A DNA stretch of 64,000 nucleotides from Sphingomonas sp. (GCF_017304615.1 NZ_JAFKLZ010000001.1:62001-126000), one strand, 5' to 3'; positions 9,578-19,228 are shown, numbered from the stretch's first letter. A program made the numbers and translations. The notes: a model not told the origin generated them from the letters alone.

Positions 9578-11647
9578 TCAGGCGAGAGTGCGAAGCGACG
9601 GCTCGCGGCCGTAGAAGCGTTGCGTTGCGGCTTTCGCGAAATCACTGCCCAAACCGGTAATCCCTTCGCCCGGGACCACGCCGGCCTTCTCGAGCAGCGG
9701 CTGCGCTGCCTCACTGGCGCCAATGGCCTTTAGATGACCGAAAGCGTTCATCGCAAAGTCGATCGCGGCGCTCTCCTTGAGCAGCGCTGCGCAGCCCGCG
9801 TCAGACACAATGATCGCGACCGCATCAAAGATCTGGCTCGGCGATCCGGCGAGTTGTCCGTCGGCCTTCTGCTGCGACCCGTCCGATAACTTGGCTCCGC
9901 CGACCTTGGGGGCGACGATGACCGCCTTGCCCTTGGCCTTCGTCACAGCCGTGACGACAGACGTCAGTTCGCCAGCGTCGGTTCCGTCGGCGATCAGGAT
10001 GCCCACCGAACGCCCCTCGAGCGTCGGCTTCATCTTTTTGTGGATCGACAGCGCGTCGGACGGCGCCATCTCGACCGGCTCGCGCGCGGCGGCAGCCCTC
10101 TTCGGCAGGGCGATGCCCAGCCCGTCCGCAACCCGCCTGGCGAGATCCTCGTCGACGTTACGCAGATTGGCGACCATGCGTGGCGGCACCTGGTCGAGCA
10201 GCCCGACCTTCGATAGTTCGAACACGAACGACGAGGCGATGTGCGCCTGTTCGCTTTCGGTTTGCGAGCGGTAGAACAGCCGGGCCTGGCTATAATGGTC
10301 GGCGAACGTCTCCGGCCGAAGGCGCAGCTTGTCGCCCATTTCGTCCGGGCTGCTGGCGGCGTTGGTCGTCGCGAATCCCCCGGGAGTCTCGCGCGGGCCG
10401 CCTTCCTCGCCATGTGCGGCCAGGCTGTTGGGTTCGTAATTGGCGCGGCCGGTCGAGACCATCGTCTGCATCATGCCGTCGCGCTGGAAATTGCCGAACG
10501 GACAGCGCGGTGCGTTGATGGGTATCTGGTGGAAGTTGGTCGTGCCGAGGCGCGACTTCTGTGTGTCCATGTAGCTGAACAGCCGCCCTTGCAGCAGCGG
10601 ATCGTTCGAGAAATCGATCCCCGGGGGTACGTTGGTCGGCAGGAATGCGACCTGCTCGGTCTCGGCGAAGAAATTGTCGACGTTGCGGTTGAGCACCATG
10701 CGACCGATCACGCGAAGCGGTACATCCTCCTCGGGGATTAGCTTGGTTGCGTCGAGCACGTCGTAGGGCTGAGCATCCGCGAACTTCTGGTCGAACACCT
10801 GGATCGCCAGCTCCCATTCGGGAAAGGCGCCGGTATCGATCGCCTCGAACAGGTCGCGGCGGTGATAATCATTGTCGGCCGCCTGGAGCTTGAGCGCCTC
10901 GTCCCAAATCGTCGACTGGATACCGAGCTTAGGCCGCCAGTGGAACTTGACGAAGCTCGACTTGCCGGCGGCGTTGACCAGCCGGAACGTATGGACTCCG
11001 AACCCTTCCATCATGCGCAAGCTGCGCGGCAGCGTGCGATCCGACATCGCCCACATCAGCATGTGCGTCGTCTCGGGCATCAGCGAGGCGAAGTCCCAGA
11101 AGGTGTCGTGCGCGCTGCCCGCCTGCGGATAGCCGCTGTTCGCCTCCATCTTTACCGCGTGGATGAGGTCGGGAAATTTGATGGCATCCTGAATAAAGAA
11201 CACCGGGATGTTGTTGCCGACCAGGTCCCAATTGCCCTCACGGGTATAGAATTTGACGGCGAAGCCGCGCACGTCGCGCGGCGTATCGACCGACCCGGCG
11301 CCCCCCGCAACTGTCGAGAAGCGCGCAAAGACTTCGGTCTTTTCGCCTTTCGTGAAGACGGCGGCCTTCGACAGATCCGAAATATCGTCCGTCGCCTCGA
11401 AGAAACCGTGGGCGCCGCTGCCGCGCGCATGCACGATGCGTTCCGGAATGCGCTCGTGATCGAAGTGAAAGATCTTTTCGCGAAGAACGAAATCTTCCAG
11501 CAGCGTCGGTCCGCGCCATCCGCTTTTCAGGCTATTTTGATTATCGGAAACGGCGACGCCGTGGTTCGTCGTCAGCGCCGGCATGCCAACCTCGGCTTGC
11601 TGATGCGTTTCGCCGCCGTTCGCACGGCGATCGGTAGGATTGGGCAT
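9578..11647 (-). CDS. katE: large-subunit catalase (KatE/HPII type)
   Basis: Haem hydroperoxidase that breaks down H2O2. 689 residues, typical of clade-2 catalases. The distal His lies in [15 protein letters not shown], the catalytic Asn in DLVGNN, and the proximal haem-ligand Tyr in [14 protein letters not shown]. After about residue 540 a DJ-1/PfpI-like domain follows ([16 protein letters not shown]), as in E. coli HPII. No export signal is seen, so it is probably cytoplasmic. It forms an operon with the phasin-like gene and is divergent from the response regulator at 11857, with about 200 bases of shared promoter region. Confidence 0.95.
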   Translation of the reverse strand: MPNPTDRRANGGETHQQAEVGMPALTTNHGVAVSDNQNSLKSGWRGPTLLEDFVLREKIFHFDHERIPERIVHARGSGAHGFFEATDDISDLSKAAVFTKGEKTEVFARFSTVAGGAGSVDTPRDVRGFAVKFYTREGNWDLVGNNIPVFFIQDAIKFPDLIHAVKMEANSGYPQAGSAHDTFWDFASLMPETTHMLMWAMSDRTLPRSLRMMEGFGVHTFRLVNAAGKSSFVKFHWRPKLGIQSTIWDEALKLQAADNDYHRRDLFEAIDTGAFPEWELAIQVFDQKFADAQPYDVLDATKLIPEEDVPLRVIGRMVLNRNVDNFFAETEQVAFLPTNVPPGIDFSNDPLLQGRLFSYMDTQKSRLGTTNFHQIPINAPRCPFGNFQRDGMMQTMVSTGRANYEPNSLAAHGEEGGPRETPGGFATTNAASSPDEMGDKLRLRPETFADHYSQARLFYRSQTESEQAHIASSFVFELSKVGLLDQVPPRMVANLRNVDEDLARRVADGLGIALPKRAAAAREPVEMAPSDALSIHKKMKPTLEGRSVGILIADGTDAGELTSVVTAVTKAKGKAVIVAPKVGGAKLSDGSQQKADGQLAGSPSQIFDAVAIIVSDAGCAALLKESAAIDFAMNAFGHLKAIGASEAAQPLLEKAGVVPGEGITGLGSDFAKAATQRFYGREPSLRTLA

Positions 11648-11856
11648 GGCTGATTTCTCTCAAAGCACGCGCGGCGCTCCGCGGGTTTCGTCAATCCAAC
11701 GCGCAGGCAGCAAGATCGACCCGCGCGAGACGAGATAATTGCACTGATCGAAAGCAGCTTAATTGGCCCTCGCTTGACAGTGACGAAATTTAATTCGGAG
11801 CGGGCGGTGTCACATCACGAAGCTGGCGCGTTGGGTCTCTTATTGGAGAGTCTTCT

Positions 11857-12207
11857 GTGTGCCACGTGCTGATTATCGAAGACGAACCGCTTATTGCGTT
11901 GGATATCGAGGACCTGTTGCGCGAGTACGGCGCGCTGACGTTCAGCTTTGCCGATACGCAAGACGATGCCGTGACACGGTCGCACGAGCAACGGCCCGAT
12001 TTCATCCTATCCGACGTCTGGTTGCTCCAGGGAACCGGCCCGCTCGCGGTCGAGAGTATTCGTCAAGAATACGGAACGGTCCCCGTAATCTTCGTCACCG
12101 CGACGCCAGAAGCTTGTACGCCTTGCGCACCAGGAAGGATATTCCGAAAGCCGCTAAACCGGCCGGCGATCGGGGAGGCGTTCCGGCAGATGCGTGCCGC
12201 GTCCTAA
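11857..12207 (+). CDS. single-domain response regulator, 116 aa
   Basis: Receiver (CheY-like) domain only. Acidic pocket IIEDEP, phosphoacceptor Asp in FILSDVWL, Thr in VIFVTAT and the conserved Lys in FRKPL are all present, with no output domain. The GTG start follows TTGGAGAG. It runs convergently into the histidine kinase gene and their stop codons overlap by three bases. It probably takes phosphate from that kinase and signals by protein-protein contact. Confidence 0.9.
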   Translation: MCHVLIIEDEPLIALDIEDLLREYGALTFSFADTQDDAVTRSHEQRPDFILSDVWLLQGTGPLAVESIRQEYGTVPVIFVTATPEACTPCAPGRIFRKPLNRPAIGEAFRQMRAAS

Positions 12208-13349
12208 AGCGCGACTGGCGATATCTCGCGCAGCGGCATCGTGAACGTGAAGCGCGTCTCGGTCGTCCCGGAATCGACGAGCAGAATTCCGTCATGCGCC
12301 TTCGCAATCTCCGACGCGATGTGGAGCCCGAGTCCGAGACCGACCTGGGTAGCGCGGATGTCGCCGCGAAAGAACGGTTGAAACAGCCGTGCCATTGTCG
12401 CCTCGTCGATCGGAGCGCCACCGTTGGCCACGGTAATACTGAGGGTCTCCGCATCGGTGCGTGCCTCAACGCGGATCGGTTCCGATTTACTCCCGTGCGT
12501 CAAAGCATTGCCGAGCAAGTTGGATAACAGCTGCCCCACCCGTACTCGGTCGCAATCGACCGGCTCGGCGACCGCGAAATCGACGCGGACGTCCCTGTCG
12601 GGATTAACCGACCTCAGCTCTGCGACCACTTGCTGCAATACCGGCGTTAAGGGAGCGACTGCATCCCGGCTCAGCGTCAAGCCACCGCCCAGCCTACCAC
12701 GCGCGAAATCCAGTACATTGTCGATCAATTCGGACGCGCGAATGACGCTGCCCTGCATGAGGGTAAGGACTTGCCGACCGCGCACGCTGAGCGTTTCACG
12801 GGCCCCCAGCAGGCGAACGCCGCTGCTGATCGACGCCAAGGGGTTTCGCAGGTCGTGCCCCAACACGGCGATGAACTGTTCGCGCAAATGCGAGCTCTCC
12901 CGCTCCGTGGCAACGGCGCGCTCAGTTGCGTCATTGGCATCGATCAGCGCCCGCTCGTACTGGCGGCGTGCGGCAGCCCGGAAAATCGCCAGCCTGACGT
13001 TCCGCAGGTCGCCCGCCGCATCGCGGCGCTCCGTGACATTGACCAGGCACTGCACCTTGCCTCCGTCTCCAGCGCGGAAATCCATGGCGACCTCGTCCAC
13101 GAAACCCTGCAGTCGAAGCAGCGGTGACACATTGGTTTCGTAGAAGATTCGAGTAGGCACCGTAAGGACGTCGCTAAGCGGCCTGCCAAATAAGTCTTCG
13201 GCGGCATGACCTATCCACTCAGCAATGCGACGGTTTGCAGCCCTGATCCGATTATCGGCGCCGAGCAAAAGATAGCCGCAGGGGGCTTCGTAGAAGATAT
13301 CGCGGAAATCCTCCAGGGGAACGCCTGCGCGAGATGCCGACTCAGACAA
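12204..13349 (-). CDS. PAS-domain histidine kinase, about 381 aa
   Basis: Soluble sensor kinase. An N-terminal PAS domain (about residues 15-130, FYEAPCGYLLLGADNRI) is followed by a HisKA helix with the phosphorylated His in VLGHDLRNPLAS and an ATPase domain with the N-box LLSNLLGNALTHG and G-box VGLGLGLHIASEIAKAHDG. No membrane segment is visible. The likely start is the TTG at 13349, which overlaps the end of the RsbQ-like hydrolase gene; a longer in-frame extension would lie inside that gene. By analogy with Bacillus RsbQ/RsbP, where a hydrolase supplies the ligand for a PAS domain, the upstream hydrolase probably activates this kinase. Confidence 0.88.
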   Translation of the reverse strand: MSESASRAGVPLEDFRDIFYEAPCGYLLLGADNRIRAANRRIAEWIGHAAEDLFGRPLSDVLTVPTRIFYETNVSPLLRLQGFVDEVAMDFRAGDGGKVQCLVNVTERRDAAGDLRNVRLAIFRAAARRQYERALIDANDATERAVATERESSHLREQFIAVLGHDLRNPLASISSGVRLLGARETLSVRGRQVLTLMQGSVIRASELIDNVLDFARGRLGGGLTLSRDAVAPLTPVLQQVVAELRSVNPDRDVRVDFAVAEPVDCDRVRVGQLLSNLLGNALTHGSKSEPIRVEARTDAETLSITVANGGAPIDEATMARLFQPFFRGDIRATQVGLGLGLHIASEIAKAHDGILLVDSGTTETRFTFTMPLREISPVAL

Positions 13350-14025
13350 AGGCTTTGATCGCGGCGATTTCCTGCTGTGGCGCGCTAAGGTTGGGACAAT
13401 GGCCCGTGGCGTCGAGCACAACCAGTTCGCTGTCGGCGATATGATCCCGGACGTACTCGCCGACTCGTGTCGAGGCGATGGCATCGTCTCGACATTGGAG
13501 GATGAGCGTCCGCGCCGCTACGCCCGCCAAATCCTTGCGATTATCCGAAACAGGCGCCATCATAGCCGACCACCCAGGGTGATTGTCGGCCAGCGACTCG
13601 AGCAGCTCATCGATATCGGCGGCCGAGAAACCGCCATGATACGTAGCATCATCGATGTAACGAGGCGAAGGACACACCAGTACCAGCTCTGAAAACAGCG
13701 TCGGGTCAGAAGCTGCTGCAAAAATGCCGATCATCGCGCTGACCGAGTGCCCAACGAAAATTGCGCCCCGCAGATCGAGCTCGCGACCGATCTCTACCAA
13801 ATCACCAGCATATGCCTGGAGACTGTCGTATTTGACGCTGTCGTAGGCTGAAAGCTGCGAGCCACCGGCACCCACATGGTCAAACAGGACAACTTTGAAC
13901 ATCGCCTCGAAGGCTGGTGCCACGAAGCGCCACATGTTCTGGTCGCAACCAAAGCCATGCGCGAAGACGATCGCGCGATCGCCTTGGCCTGCCACATGAA
14001 CATTGTTGCGAATAAGAACCGACAT
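13342..14025 (-). CDS. RsbQ-like alpha/beta hydrolase, 227 aa
   Basis: Alpha/beta hydrolase of the RsbQ (energy-stress) / KAI2-DWARF14 group. RNNVHVAGQG and FAHGFGCDQNMWR match the RsbQ N-terminus, then LFDHVGAGGS, the nucleophile Ser in GHSVSAMIG, Asp in CRDDAIAS and His in ATGHCPNLS. The start at ATG 14025 aligns with the family; an in-frame extension to 14103 is not needed. It overlaps the PAS kinase gene, showing translational coupling. In Bacillus, RsbQ works with the PAS domain of RsbP; here the partner is a histidine kinase. The small-molecule substrate is unknown. Confidence 0.9.
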   Translation of the reverse strand: MSVLIRNNVHVAGQGDRAIVFAHGFGCDQNMWRFVAPAFEAMFKVVLFDHVGAGGSQLSAYDSVKYDSLQAYAGDLVEIGRELDLRGAIFVGHSVSAMIGIFAAASDPTLFSELVLVCPSPRYIDDATYHGGFSAADIDELLESLADNHPGWSAMMAPVSDNRKDLAGVAARTLILQCRDDAIASTRVGEYVRDHIADSELVVLDATGHCPNLSAPQQEIAAIKAFV

Positions 14026-14235
14026 GCCGCCTCTCTGAAACCCGCTGAGCGGCAAGGTAGACATCGTTAGCATTTCGCCATCAGTCCGCCAATGATTGTG
14101 CAACGCTCTAGAACACGCTTAGCCGTTGACCGTTTTTCCCTCGGGACGGCCAACTGCCATCGGCTCGGCTCTAGGCTTGTCGCCGAACTCAGGATGACGA
14201 TCGCGCCCGGCCAATCAAGGCCGCGGAGAAGAACG

Positions 14236-14868
14236 ATGGGATATTCCAGATACGATCCGGCAATGCAGGGACGCCCTGCGTGGAACGCAGGAAAGATGGT
14301 AGGCACCAAGCGGCCTCTGACACAAAAACAAATATGGGCAGTTCGTTTCTTTCTCGAGCGCGAAGGACGCCTTCGCGACCGCGCGCTGTTCGATCTCGCA
14401 ATCGACAGTAAGCTGCGCGGCTGCGACTTGGTCAAAATAAAGATCGGCGACTTGGTTTCCGGCGCCGAGATCAGAACTCGGGCAATTGTCATCCAGCAGA
14501 AGACTGGGCGCCCTGTCCAATTCGAGCTGACTGCAGATGTCCGGTCCAGCCTCTTGGCGTGGTTAGAGCGACGCGGCGGCTCGATTGAGGACTATGCCTT
14601 TCCGAGCCGCGTCAACCACGCCGGGCACATAAGCACCAGGCAATACGCTCGCTTAGTCGATGAGTGGGTAACCGCAATCGGTCTCAGGCGCGCGGAGTAC
14701 GGCACGCATTCGATGCGTCGGACGAAAGCATCAATGATCTACAAGGCCACCGGCAATCTTCGAGCGATCCAGATCCTGCTCGGTCACACGAAGATCGAAA
14801 ACACGGTCCGGTATCTTGGCGTCGACATCGAAGATGCTTTGCTGCTCGCCGAGCGCACCGAAATCTAA
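14236..14868 (+). CDS. short tyrosine recombinase, 210 aa
   Basis: Catalytic domain of a tyrosine-type integrase. It has the first Arg in DSKLRGCDL, His-x-x-Arg in THSMRRTKAS, the second His in LLGHTKIENT and the Tyr nucleophile in VRYLGVD. The N-terminal core-binding domain is short or absent. The ATG at 14236 follows GGAG with seven bases; a longer frame from 14092 has no site. I recall this short form as common and multi-copy in sphingomonads. A strong terminator follows. It lies about 400 bases upstream of the Hen1-Pnkp operon on the same strand and may be linked to its movement. Confidence 0.88.
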   Translation: MGYSRYDPAMQGRPAWNAGKMVGTKRPLTQKQIWAVRFFLEREGRLRDRALFDLAIDSKLRGCDLVKIKIGDLVSGAEIRTRAIVIQQKTGRPVQFELTADVRSSLLAWLERRGGSIEDYAFPSRVNHAGHISTRQYARLVDEWVTAIGLRRAEYGTHSMRRTKASMIYKATGNLRAIQILLGHTKIENTVRYLGVDIEDALLLAERTEI

Positions 14869-14873
14869 GTTGA

Positions 14874-14903
14874 AGCGGCCCTTCGGTTTGAAGGGCCGCT
14901 TTG
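14874..14903 (+). terminator. rho-independent terminator after the recombinase
   Basis: Ten-pair GC-rich stem (GCGGCCCTTC/GAAGGGCCGC) with a five-base GGTTT loop and a short TTTG tail, six bases after the recombinase stop. Confidence 0.8.
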
Positions 14904-15233
14904 TCAGTTTCGCAGCCTGGAGCCATTCCGAAATCGGCCCAGTTTCGGCCGCTGATTATGAGTCAGCTGCCCAGCGTCCGCTCTGCTCGATCGAACATCA
15001 CAACCTGCCGGTCGGTTATCGGCCCAAGCGTTACCAATCAACAAGCGAGGTTGACGAGCGCGGCAGATAGCTAGATGCTCCACCTCATGGCCTTGCGCTC
15101 GCGCACATTTATCGAATCCAATCGCTTCGCCGAAGCAGCGATGCCGTGTGTCCAGTATCTGCGCCCTGTCGCCAATCACCCTAGCGCTCAGGCTGCGCCA
15201 TAGTCGGATCATCGCTCCACCGACCATGACCCG
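14904..15233. other. intergenic region upstream of hen1
   Basis: About 330 bases between two terminator-like hairpins. Open frames on the minus strand (for example 14904-15227) have unconvincing composition and no ribosome binding site. The position, between a terminator and a hairpin with a T run, would suit a small RNA or a long hen1 leader. Confidence 0.4.
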
Positions 15234-15264
15234 CAGCCCCGTCGAGCCCTCGATGGGGCTTTTT
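15234..15264 (+). terminator. hairpin with T-run just upstream of hen1
   Basis: AGCCCC (15235-15240) pairs with GGGGCT (15255-15260), with an inner CGAG/CTCG pairing in the loop, and is followed by TTTTT. It lies 18 bases before the hen1 ATG on the same strand, so it could either end an upstream transcript or act as an attenuator for the RNA repair operon. Confidence 0.6.
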
Positions 15265-15281
15265 CATACCCGGAACTGACC

Positions 15282-16688
15282 ATGCTTCTGACAATCACGA
15301 CCACGCATCGCCCCGCAACCGACCTTGGTTTCTTGCTGATGAAAAACCCGGCGAACGTGCATGCGGTCGAACTCCCGTTCGGCTCGGCGACCCTTTTCTA
15401 TCCCGAGGCGAGCGAGGAGCGTTGCACGGCGGCGGTGACGCTCAAGATCGATCCGGTTCAGCTCGTGCGCGGAAAGGCGGGACTGGAGGATCAATACGTC
15501 AACGATCGCCCCTATGCGGCTTCGTCGCTGTTGTCGGTTGCGTTGGGGCGGCTAGTCAACACCGCGATGGGCGGCAGGTCGAAAGACCGGCAAGAGCTCG
15601 CCGACGCGGCGATTCCGCTTGAGGCGTTCATCACTCCGCTGCCGGCACGGGGCGGGCCCGATCTGATTGAGCGCCTTTTTGCGCCACTCGGCTACACGGT
15701 CGAGGCGGCACCAATTGCGCTCGATCCGGCGCATCCAGAATGGGGCGATAGCCTCTATGTTGCGCTGCAGCTGAGCGGCACGGTGCGGCTCGCGGCGTTG
15801 CTGACGCACCTGTTCGTGCTGATCCCGGTGCTCGACAATCAGAAGCACTATTACATCGGCGAGGCCGAGGTGGAGAAGCTGCTCCGCAAGGGCGAGGGCT
15901 GGCTTGAAACGCATCCCGACCGCGAGCTGATCGTGCGCCGTTATCTGCGTTTCCGCGGGCTGATGAACCGCGCAAACGCCGCGCTCGAGGATAAGGTCGA
16001 AGCTGAAGCGCCCGAGGAAGCCTCGGCGCGCGATGCCGCCGAAGACGCGATCGAGAAGCCGATCCGGCTCAACGATCAGCGCATGGATCGCGTCATCGGT
16101 CTGCTCAAGGAGCTGGGCGCGGCGAGCGTGCTCGACCTCGGCTGCGGCGAAGGACGGTTGTTGCGCGAATTGCTCAAGGTGCCCGGCGTCCGTAAGATTA
16201 CCGGGGTCGAGGTGGCGCCGCGCGTGCTGGCCGCGGCGGGGGACCGGCTGCGGCTTGAGAGCATGCCCGACATGAAGCGCCAGCGGATCGAGCTGCTGCA
16301 GGGCTCGCTGGTCTATCGCGACGACCGGCTCAAGGGGTTCGACGCCGCCGCGGTGGTTGAGGTGATCGAACACATGGATGCCGAGCGCTTGCCCGCGTTT
16401 GAGGCGGCGCTGTTTGGTCATGCCCGGCCGGCCGCGGTCATCGTGACGACGCCGAACGCCGAATATAACGCGCTATTCGAGAGCCTGCCTGCGGGCAAGT
16501 TCCGGCACAATGATCACCGCTTCGAATGGACCCGCACCGAGTTCCGCCAATGGGCGGAAAGCGTCGCGTTGGCGCACGGCTATGCCGTGCGGTTCGAGGG
16601 CATTGGAAGCGAGGATGCGAGGCACGGCTCGCCGACCCAGGCGGCCGTGTTCACGCGCGCGGAAGCGAGCGAGGGGATGGCGGCATGA
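15282..16688 (+). CDS. hen1: Hen1, 3'-terminal RNA 2'-O-methyltransferase
   Basis: Bacterial Hen1, 468 residues, methylates the 2'-OH at the 3' end of cut RNA before ligation so that the repaired site resists recutting. The N-terminal half (to about 250) is the bacterial Hen1 ligase-activating region. The C-terminal SAM-dependent methyltransferase has motif I VLDLGCGEG (about residue 282) and the Mn-binding signature EVIEH (about 358) with HNDHRFEW (about 408). Its stop overlaps the pnkp start (ATGA), so the two are made together. A hairpin with a T run lies just upstream. Family assignment is strong; the RNA substrate, probably tRNA cut by ribotoxins, is inferred from characterised members. 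Confidence 0.95.
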   Translation: MLLTITTTHRPATDLGFLLMKNPANVHAVELPFGSATLFYPEASEERCTAAVTLKIDPVQLVRGKAGLEDQYVNDRPYAASSLLSVALGRLVNTAMGGRSKDRQELADAAIPLEAFITPLPARGGPDLIERLFAPLGYTVEAAPIALDPAHPEWGDSLYVALQLSGTVRLAALLTHLFVLIPVLDNQKHYYIGEAEVEKLLRKGEGWLETHPDRELIVRRYLRFRGLMNRANAALEDKVEAEAPEEASARDAAEDAIEKPIRLNDQRMDRVIGLLKELGAASVLDLGCGEGRLLRELLKVPGVRKITGVEVAPRVLAAAGDRLRLESMPDMKRQRIELLQGSLVYRDDRLKGFDAAAVVEVIEHMDAERLPAFEAALFGHARPAAVIVTTPNAEYNALFESLPAGKFRHNDHRFEWTRTEFRQWAESVALAHGYAVRFEGIGSEDARHGSPTQAAVFTRAEASEGMAA

Positions 16689-19228
16689 AGATCGAGATCC
16701 CCGAATTCGCGCTCGTCCTGCTCGTCGGTGCGTCGGGCACCGGCAAGTCGAGCTTTGCGGCTAAGCACTTCCTGCCGACCGAAACGGTGTCCTCGGATCG
16801 GATGCGTGGCTGGGTTGCCGATGACGAGACCGATCAGAGCGCGACTAAGGACGCTTTCGACGTGCTGCACTTCGTCGTTGAAAAGCGGCTCAAGGCACGG
16901 CGTTTCACGGTCATCGATGCGACCAACGTCCAGCCGGACGCACGAAAGGGCCTCATCGCGCTCGCCAAGAAATGGCACGCGCTGGCGGTCGCGATTGTGT
17001 TCGATCTGCCAGAGGCGTTGGCGGTTGCGCGCAACGCCGAACGGCCCGATCGCCAGTTCGGCGCCGGCCCGGTGCGGCGTCAGATGCTCAACCTCAAGAA
17101 ATCGATGCGCGGTCTGCAACGCGAGGGACTGCGTTACGTCCATGTGCTGCGCTCGGTCGAGCAGGTCGATGCGGTGGAGATCGTCCGCACCAAGCTGTGG
17201 ACCGATCGCCGCGAAGAAACCGGGCCGTTCGATATTATCGGCGACGTCCACGGTTGCTGCGACGAACTAGAAACGCTGCTCGGCAATCTTGGCTATGCGG
17301 TGACTTGGTCGGGCAAGGACGTGACAGTGGTGCCGCCAGAGGGGCGCCGCACGATCTTTGTCGGTGACCTGGTTGATCGCGGACCGCGTTCGCCTGACGT
17401 GCTGCGCATCGCGCGCCACATGGTCGAGGCAGGAACCGGGCTTTGTGTTGTCGGCAACCATGACGACAAGCTCAAGCGGCATCTGTCGGGCAAGAACGTC
17501 AAGGTCGGGCATGGCCTGGCCGAGACGATCGAGCAGTTCGCGGCCGAGCCGCCGGAGTTCGGGCCGAGCATGCGTGATTGGCTTGACGGCCTGATCAGCC
17601 ACTACGTCCTCAACGGCGGCGACCTCGTCGTCGCGCATGCCGGCGTGAAAGAGGATATGCAGGGTCGCGCGTCGGGCGCGGTGCGCAGCTTCTGCATGTA
17701 TGGCGAGACCACCGGTGAGATCGATGAGTTCGGCCTGCCGGTGCGCTGGGACTGGGCGGCCGAGTACAAGGGCAAGGCCAAGGTCGTGCACGGCCACACG
17801 CCGGTCGTCGAGGCGAACTGGGTCAACGGCACGCTTTGCATCGACACAGGCTGCGTATTTGGGGGCAAGCTCACTGCGTTGCGCTATCCCGAGATGGACC
17901 TGGTCGAGGTGCCGGCGCTCAAGACCTATTACGAGCCGATCCGCCCGCTTGGCGAACCGTCGCCGTCGACCAGCGAAGCACAGCCGCATCAGTTGGATCT
18001 GGCCGACGTTCTCGGCAAGCAGGCGATCGATACGCGGCTCTATGGCATCGTCACGGTGCGCGAGGAAAATGCGGCCGCGGCGCTGGAGGTGATGAGCCGT
18101 CACGCCGTCGATCCGCGGTGGCTGGTCCACTTACCACCGACCATGTCGCCGGCCGAAACCAGCGCGATCGACGGCTGGCTCGAGCGGCCCGAGGAGGCGT
18201 TCGCTTTCTACGGGTCGAAGGGCGTGACCAACCTCGTCGTCGAGGAAAAGCACATGGGGTCGCGCGCGCTGATCGTGCTCGCTCGCAACCAGGACGCTGC
18301 GGCGCGCCGGTTCGGCGTGGCCGATGGGGGGCGCGGTGTCATCGTTACGCGCACCGGACGCCGCTTCTTCACCGATGCCGAGCTCGAAGCGGCAGCGCTT
18401 CATCGCATCGATAAGGCGATGGAGACCGCCGGGATGTGGAACGATCTCGGCACCGATTGGATGCTGTGGGATGCGGAGATCATGCCGTGGAGCATGAAGG
18501 CCGGCGCGCTGATCCGCGATCAATACGCCGCAGTGGGTGCTGCGGCTACCGCTGGGCTCGATGCGGCGTCAGTAGCGTTGGAAGCGGCCCGCGCGCGAGG
18601 CGTCGATGTTGGCGACCTCGCCGATGCAACGACGAAGCGGCTGGACGACGCCTTGCTTTATCGCTCGGCCTACAACCGCTACGTCGCACCATTCGTCGGG
18701 ATCGACGATCTGCGCATCGCGCCATTCCACCTGCTAGCCAGCGAAGGTGCGGTGCATGACGACAAGAACCATGTTTGGCACATGAGCCAAGCGCATCGCC
18801 TTGCCGCGGCCGACCCTGCGCTGATCGTCGCGACCGCGCATCGCCAGATCGACCTGGAGGATGCAACGCAAGTCGCGAACGCGATCGCGTGGTGGGAACA
18901 ACTCACCGCTTCGGGCGGAGAGGGCGTGGTCGTCAAGCCGCTCGAGTTCGTGGCCCGCGTTCGCAAGGGTCTGCTCCAGCCGGCGATCAAGTGCCGCGGG
19001 CGCGAATATCTGCGGATCATCTATGGCCCTGATTACGATCAGCCGGAGAACCTTGCGCGTCTGAAGAAGCGTGGTCTGGGGCAAAAGCGGTCGATGGCAC
19101 TGCGTGAATTCGCGTTGGGGCTGGAGGCACTTCACCGCTTTGTCGAGCATTCGCCGTTGACCCGCGTCCACCAGTGCGTTTTCGGCGTGCTCGCGATGGA
19201 GAGTGAGCCGGTCGATCCGCGACTCTAA
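16685..19228 (+). CDS. pnkp: Pnkp, polynucleotide kinase-phosphatase-ligase
   Basis: Bacterial RNA end-healing and sealing enzyme, 847 residues. Domain 1: 5'-kinase with P-loop GASGTGKSS (about 15-23). Domain 2: 2',3'-phosphatase of the metallophosphoesterase type with GDVHGC (about 186), GDLVDRGPRS and GNHDDK. Domain 3: ligase/adenylyltransferase with motif I EKHMGS, the adenylated Lys being about residue 522, and late motifs GEGVVVKPL and PAIKCRGREYL. The start at ATG 16685 overlaps the hen1 stop. Pnkp alone can adenylylate but needs Hen1 for ligation, which explains the operon. All three catalytic signatures are intact. Confidence 0.96.
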   Translation: MKIEIPEFALVLLVGASGTGKSSFAAKHFLPTETVSSDRMRGWVADDETDQSATKDAFDVLHFVVEKRLKARRFTVIDATNVQPDARKGLIALAKKWHALAVAIVFDLPEALAVARNAERPDRQFGAGPVRRQMLNLKKSMRGLQREGLRYVHVLRSVEQVDAVEIVRTKLWTDRREETGPFDIIGDVHGCCDELETLLGNLGYAVTWSGKDVTVVPPEGRRTIFVGDLVDRGPRSPDVLRIARHMVEAGTGLCVVGNHDDKLKRHLSGKNVKVGHGLAETIEQFAAEPPEFGPSMRDWLDGLISHYVLNGGDLVVAHAGVKEDMQGRASGAVRSFCMYGETTGEIDEFGLPVRWDWAAEYKGKAKVVHGHTPVVEANWVNGTLCIDTGCVFGGKLTALRYPEMDLVEVPALKTYYEPIRPLGEPSPSTSEAQPHQLDLADVLGKQAIDTRLYGIVTVREENAAAALEVMSRHAVDPRWLVHLPPTMSPAETSAIDGWLERPEEAFAFYGSKGVTNLVVEEKHMGSRALIVLARNQDAAARRFGVADGGRGVIVTRTGRRFFTDAELEAAALHRIDKAMETAGMWNDLGTDWMLWDAEIMPWSMKAGALIRDQYAAVGAAATAGLDAASVALEAARARGVDVGDLADATTKRLDDALLYRSAYNRYVAPFVGIDDLRIAPFHLLASEGAVHDDKNHVWHMSQAHRLAAADPALIVATAHRQIDLEDATQVANAIAWWEQLTASGGEGVVVKPLEFVARVRKGLLQPAIKCRGREYLRIIYGPDYDQPENLARLKKRGLGQKRSMALREFALGLEALHRFVEHSPLTRVHQCVFGVLAMESEPVDPRL

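Noticed and set aside
14904-15227. 107-residue minus-strand frame upstream of hen1
   Set aside because: Composition is unlike a folded protein, no ribosome binding site is visible, and it lies between two hairpins in an apparently non-coding gap.
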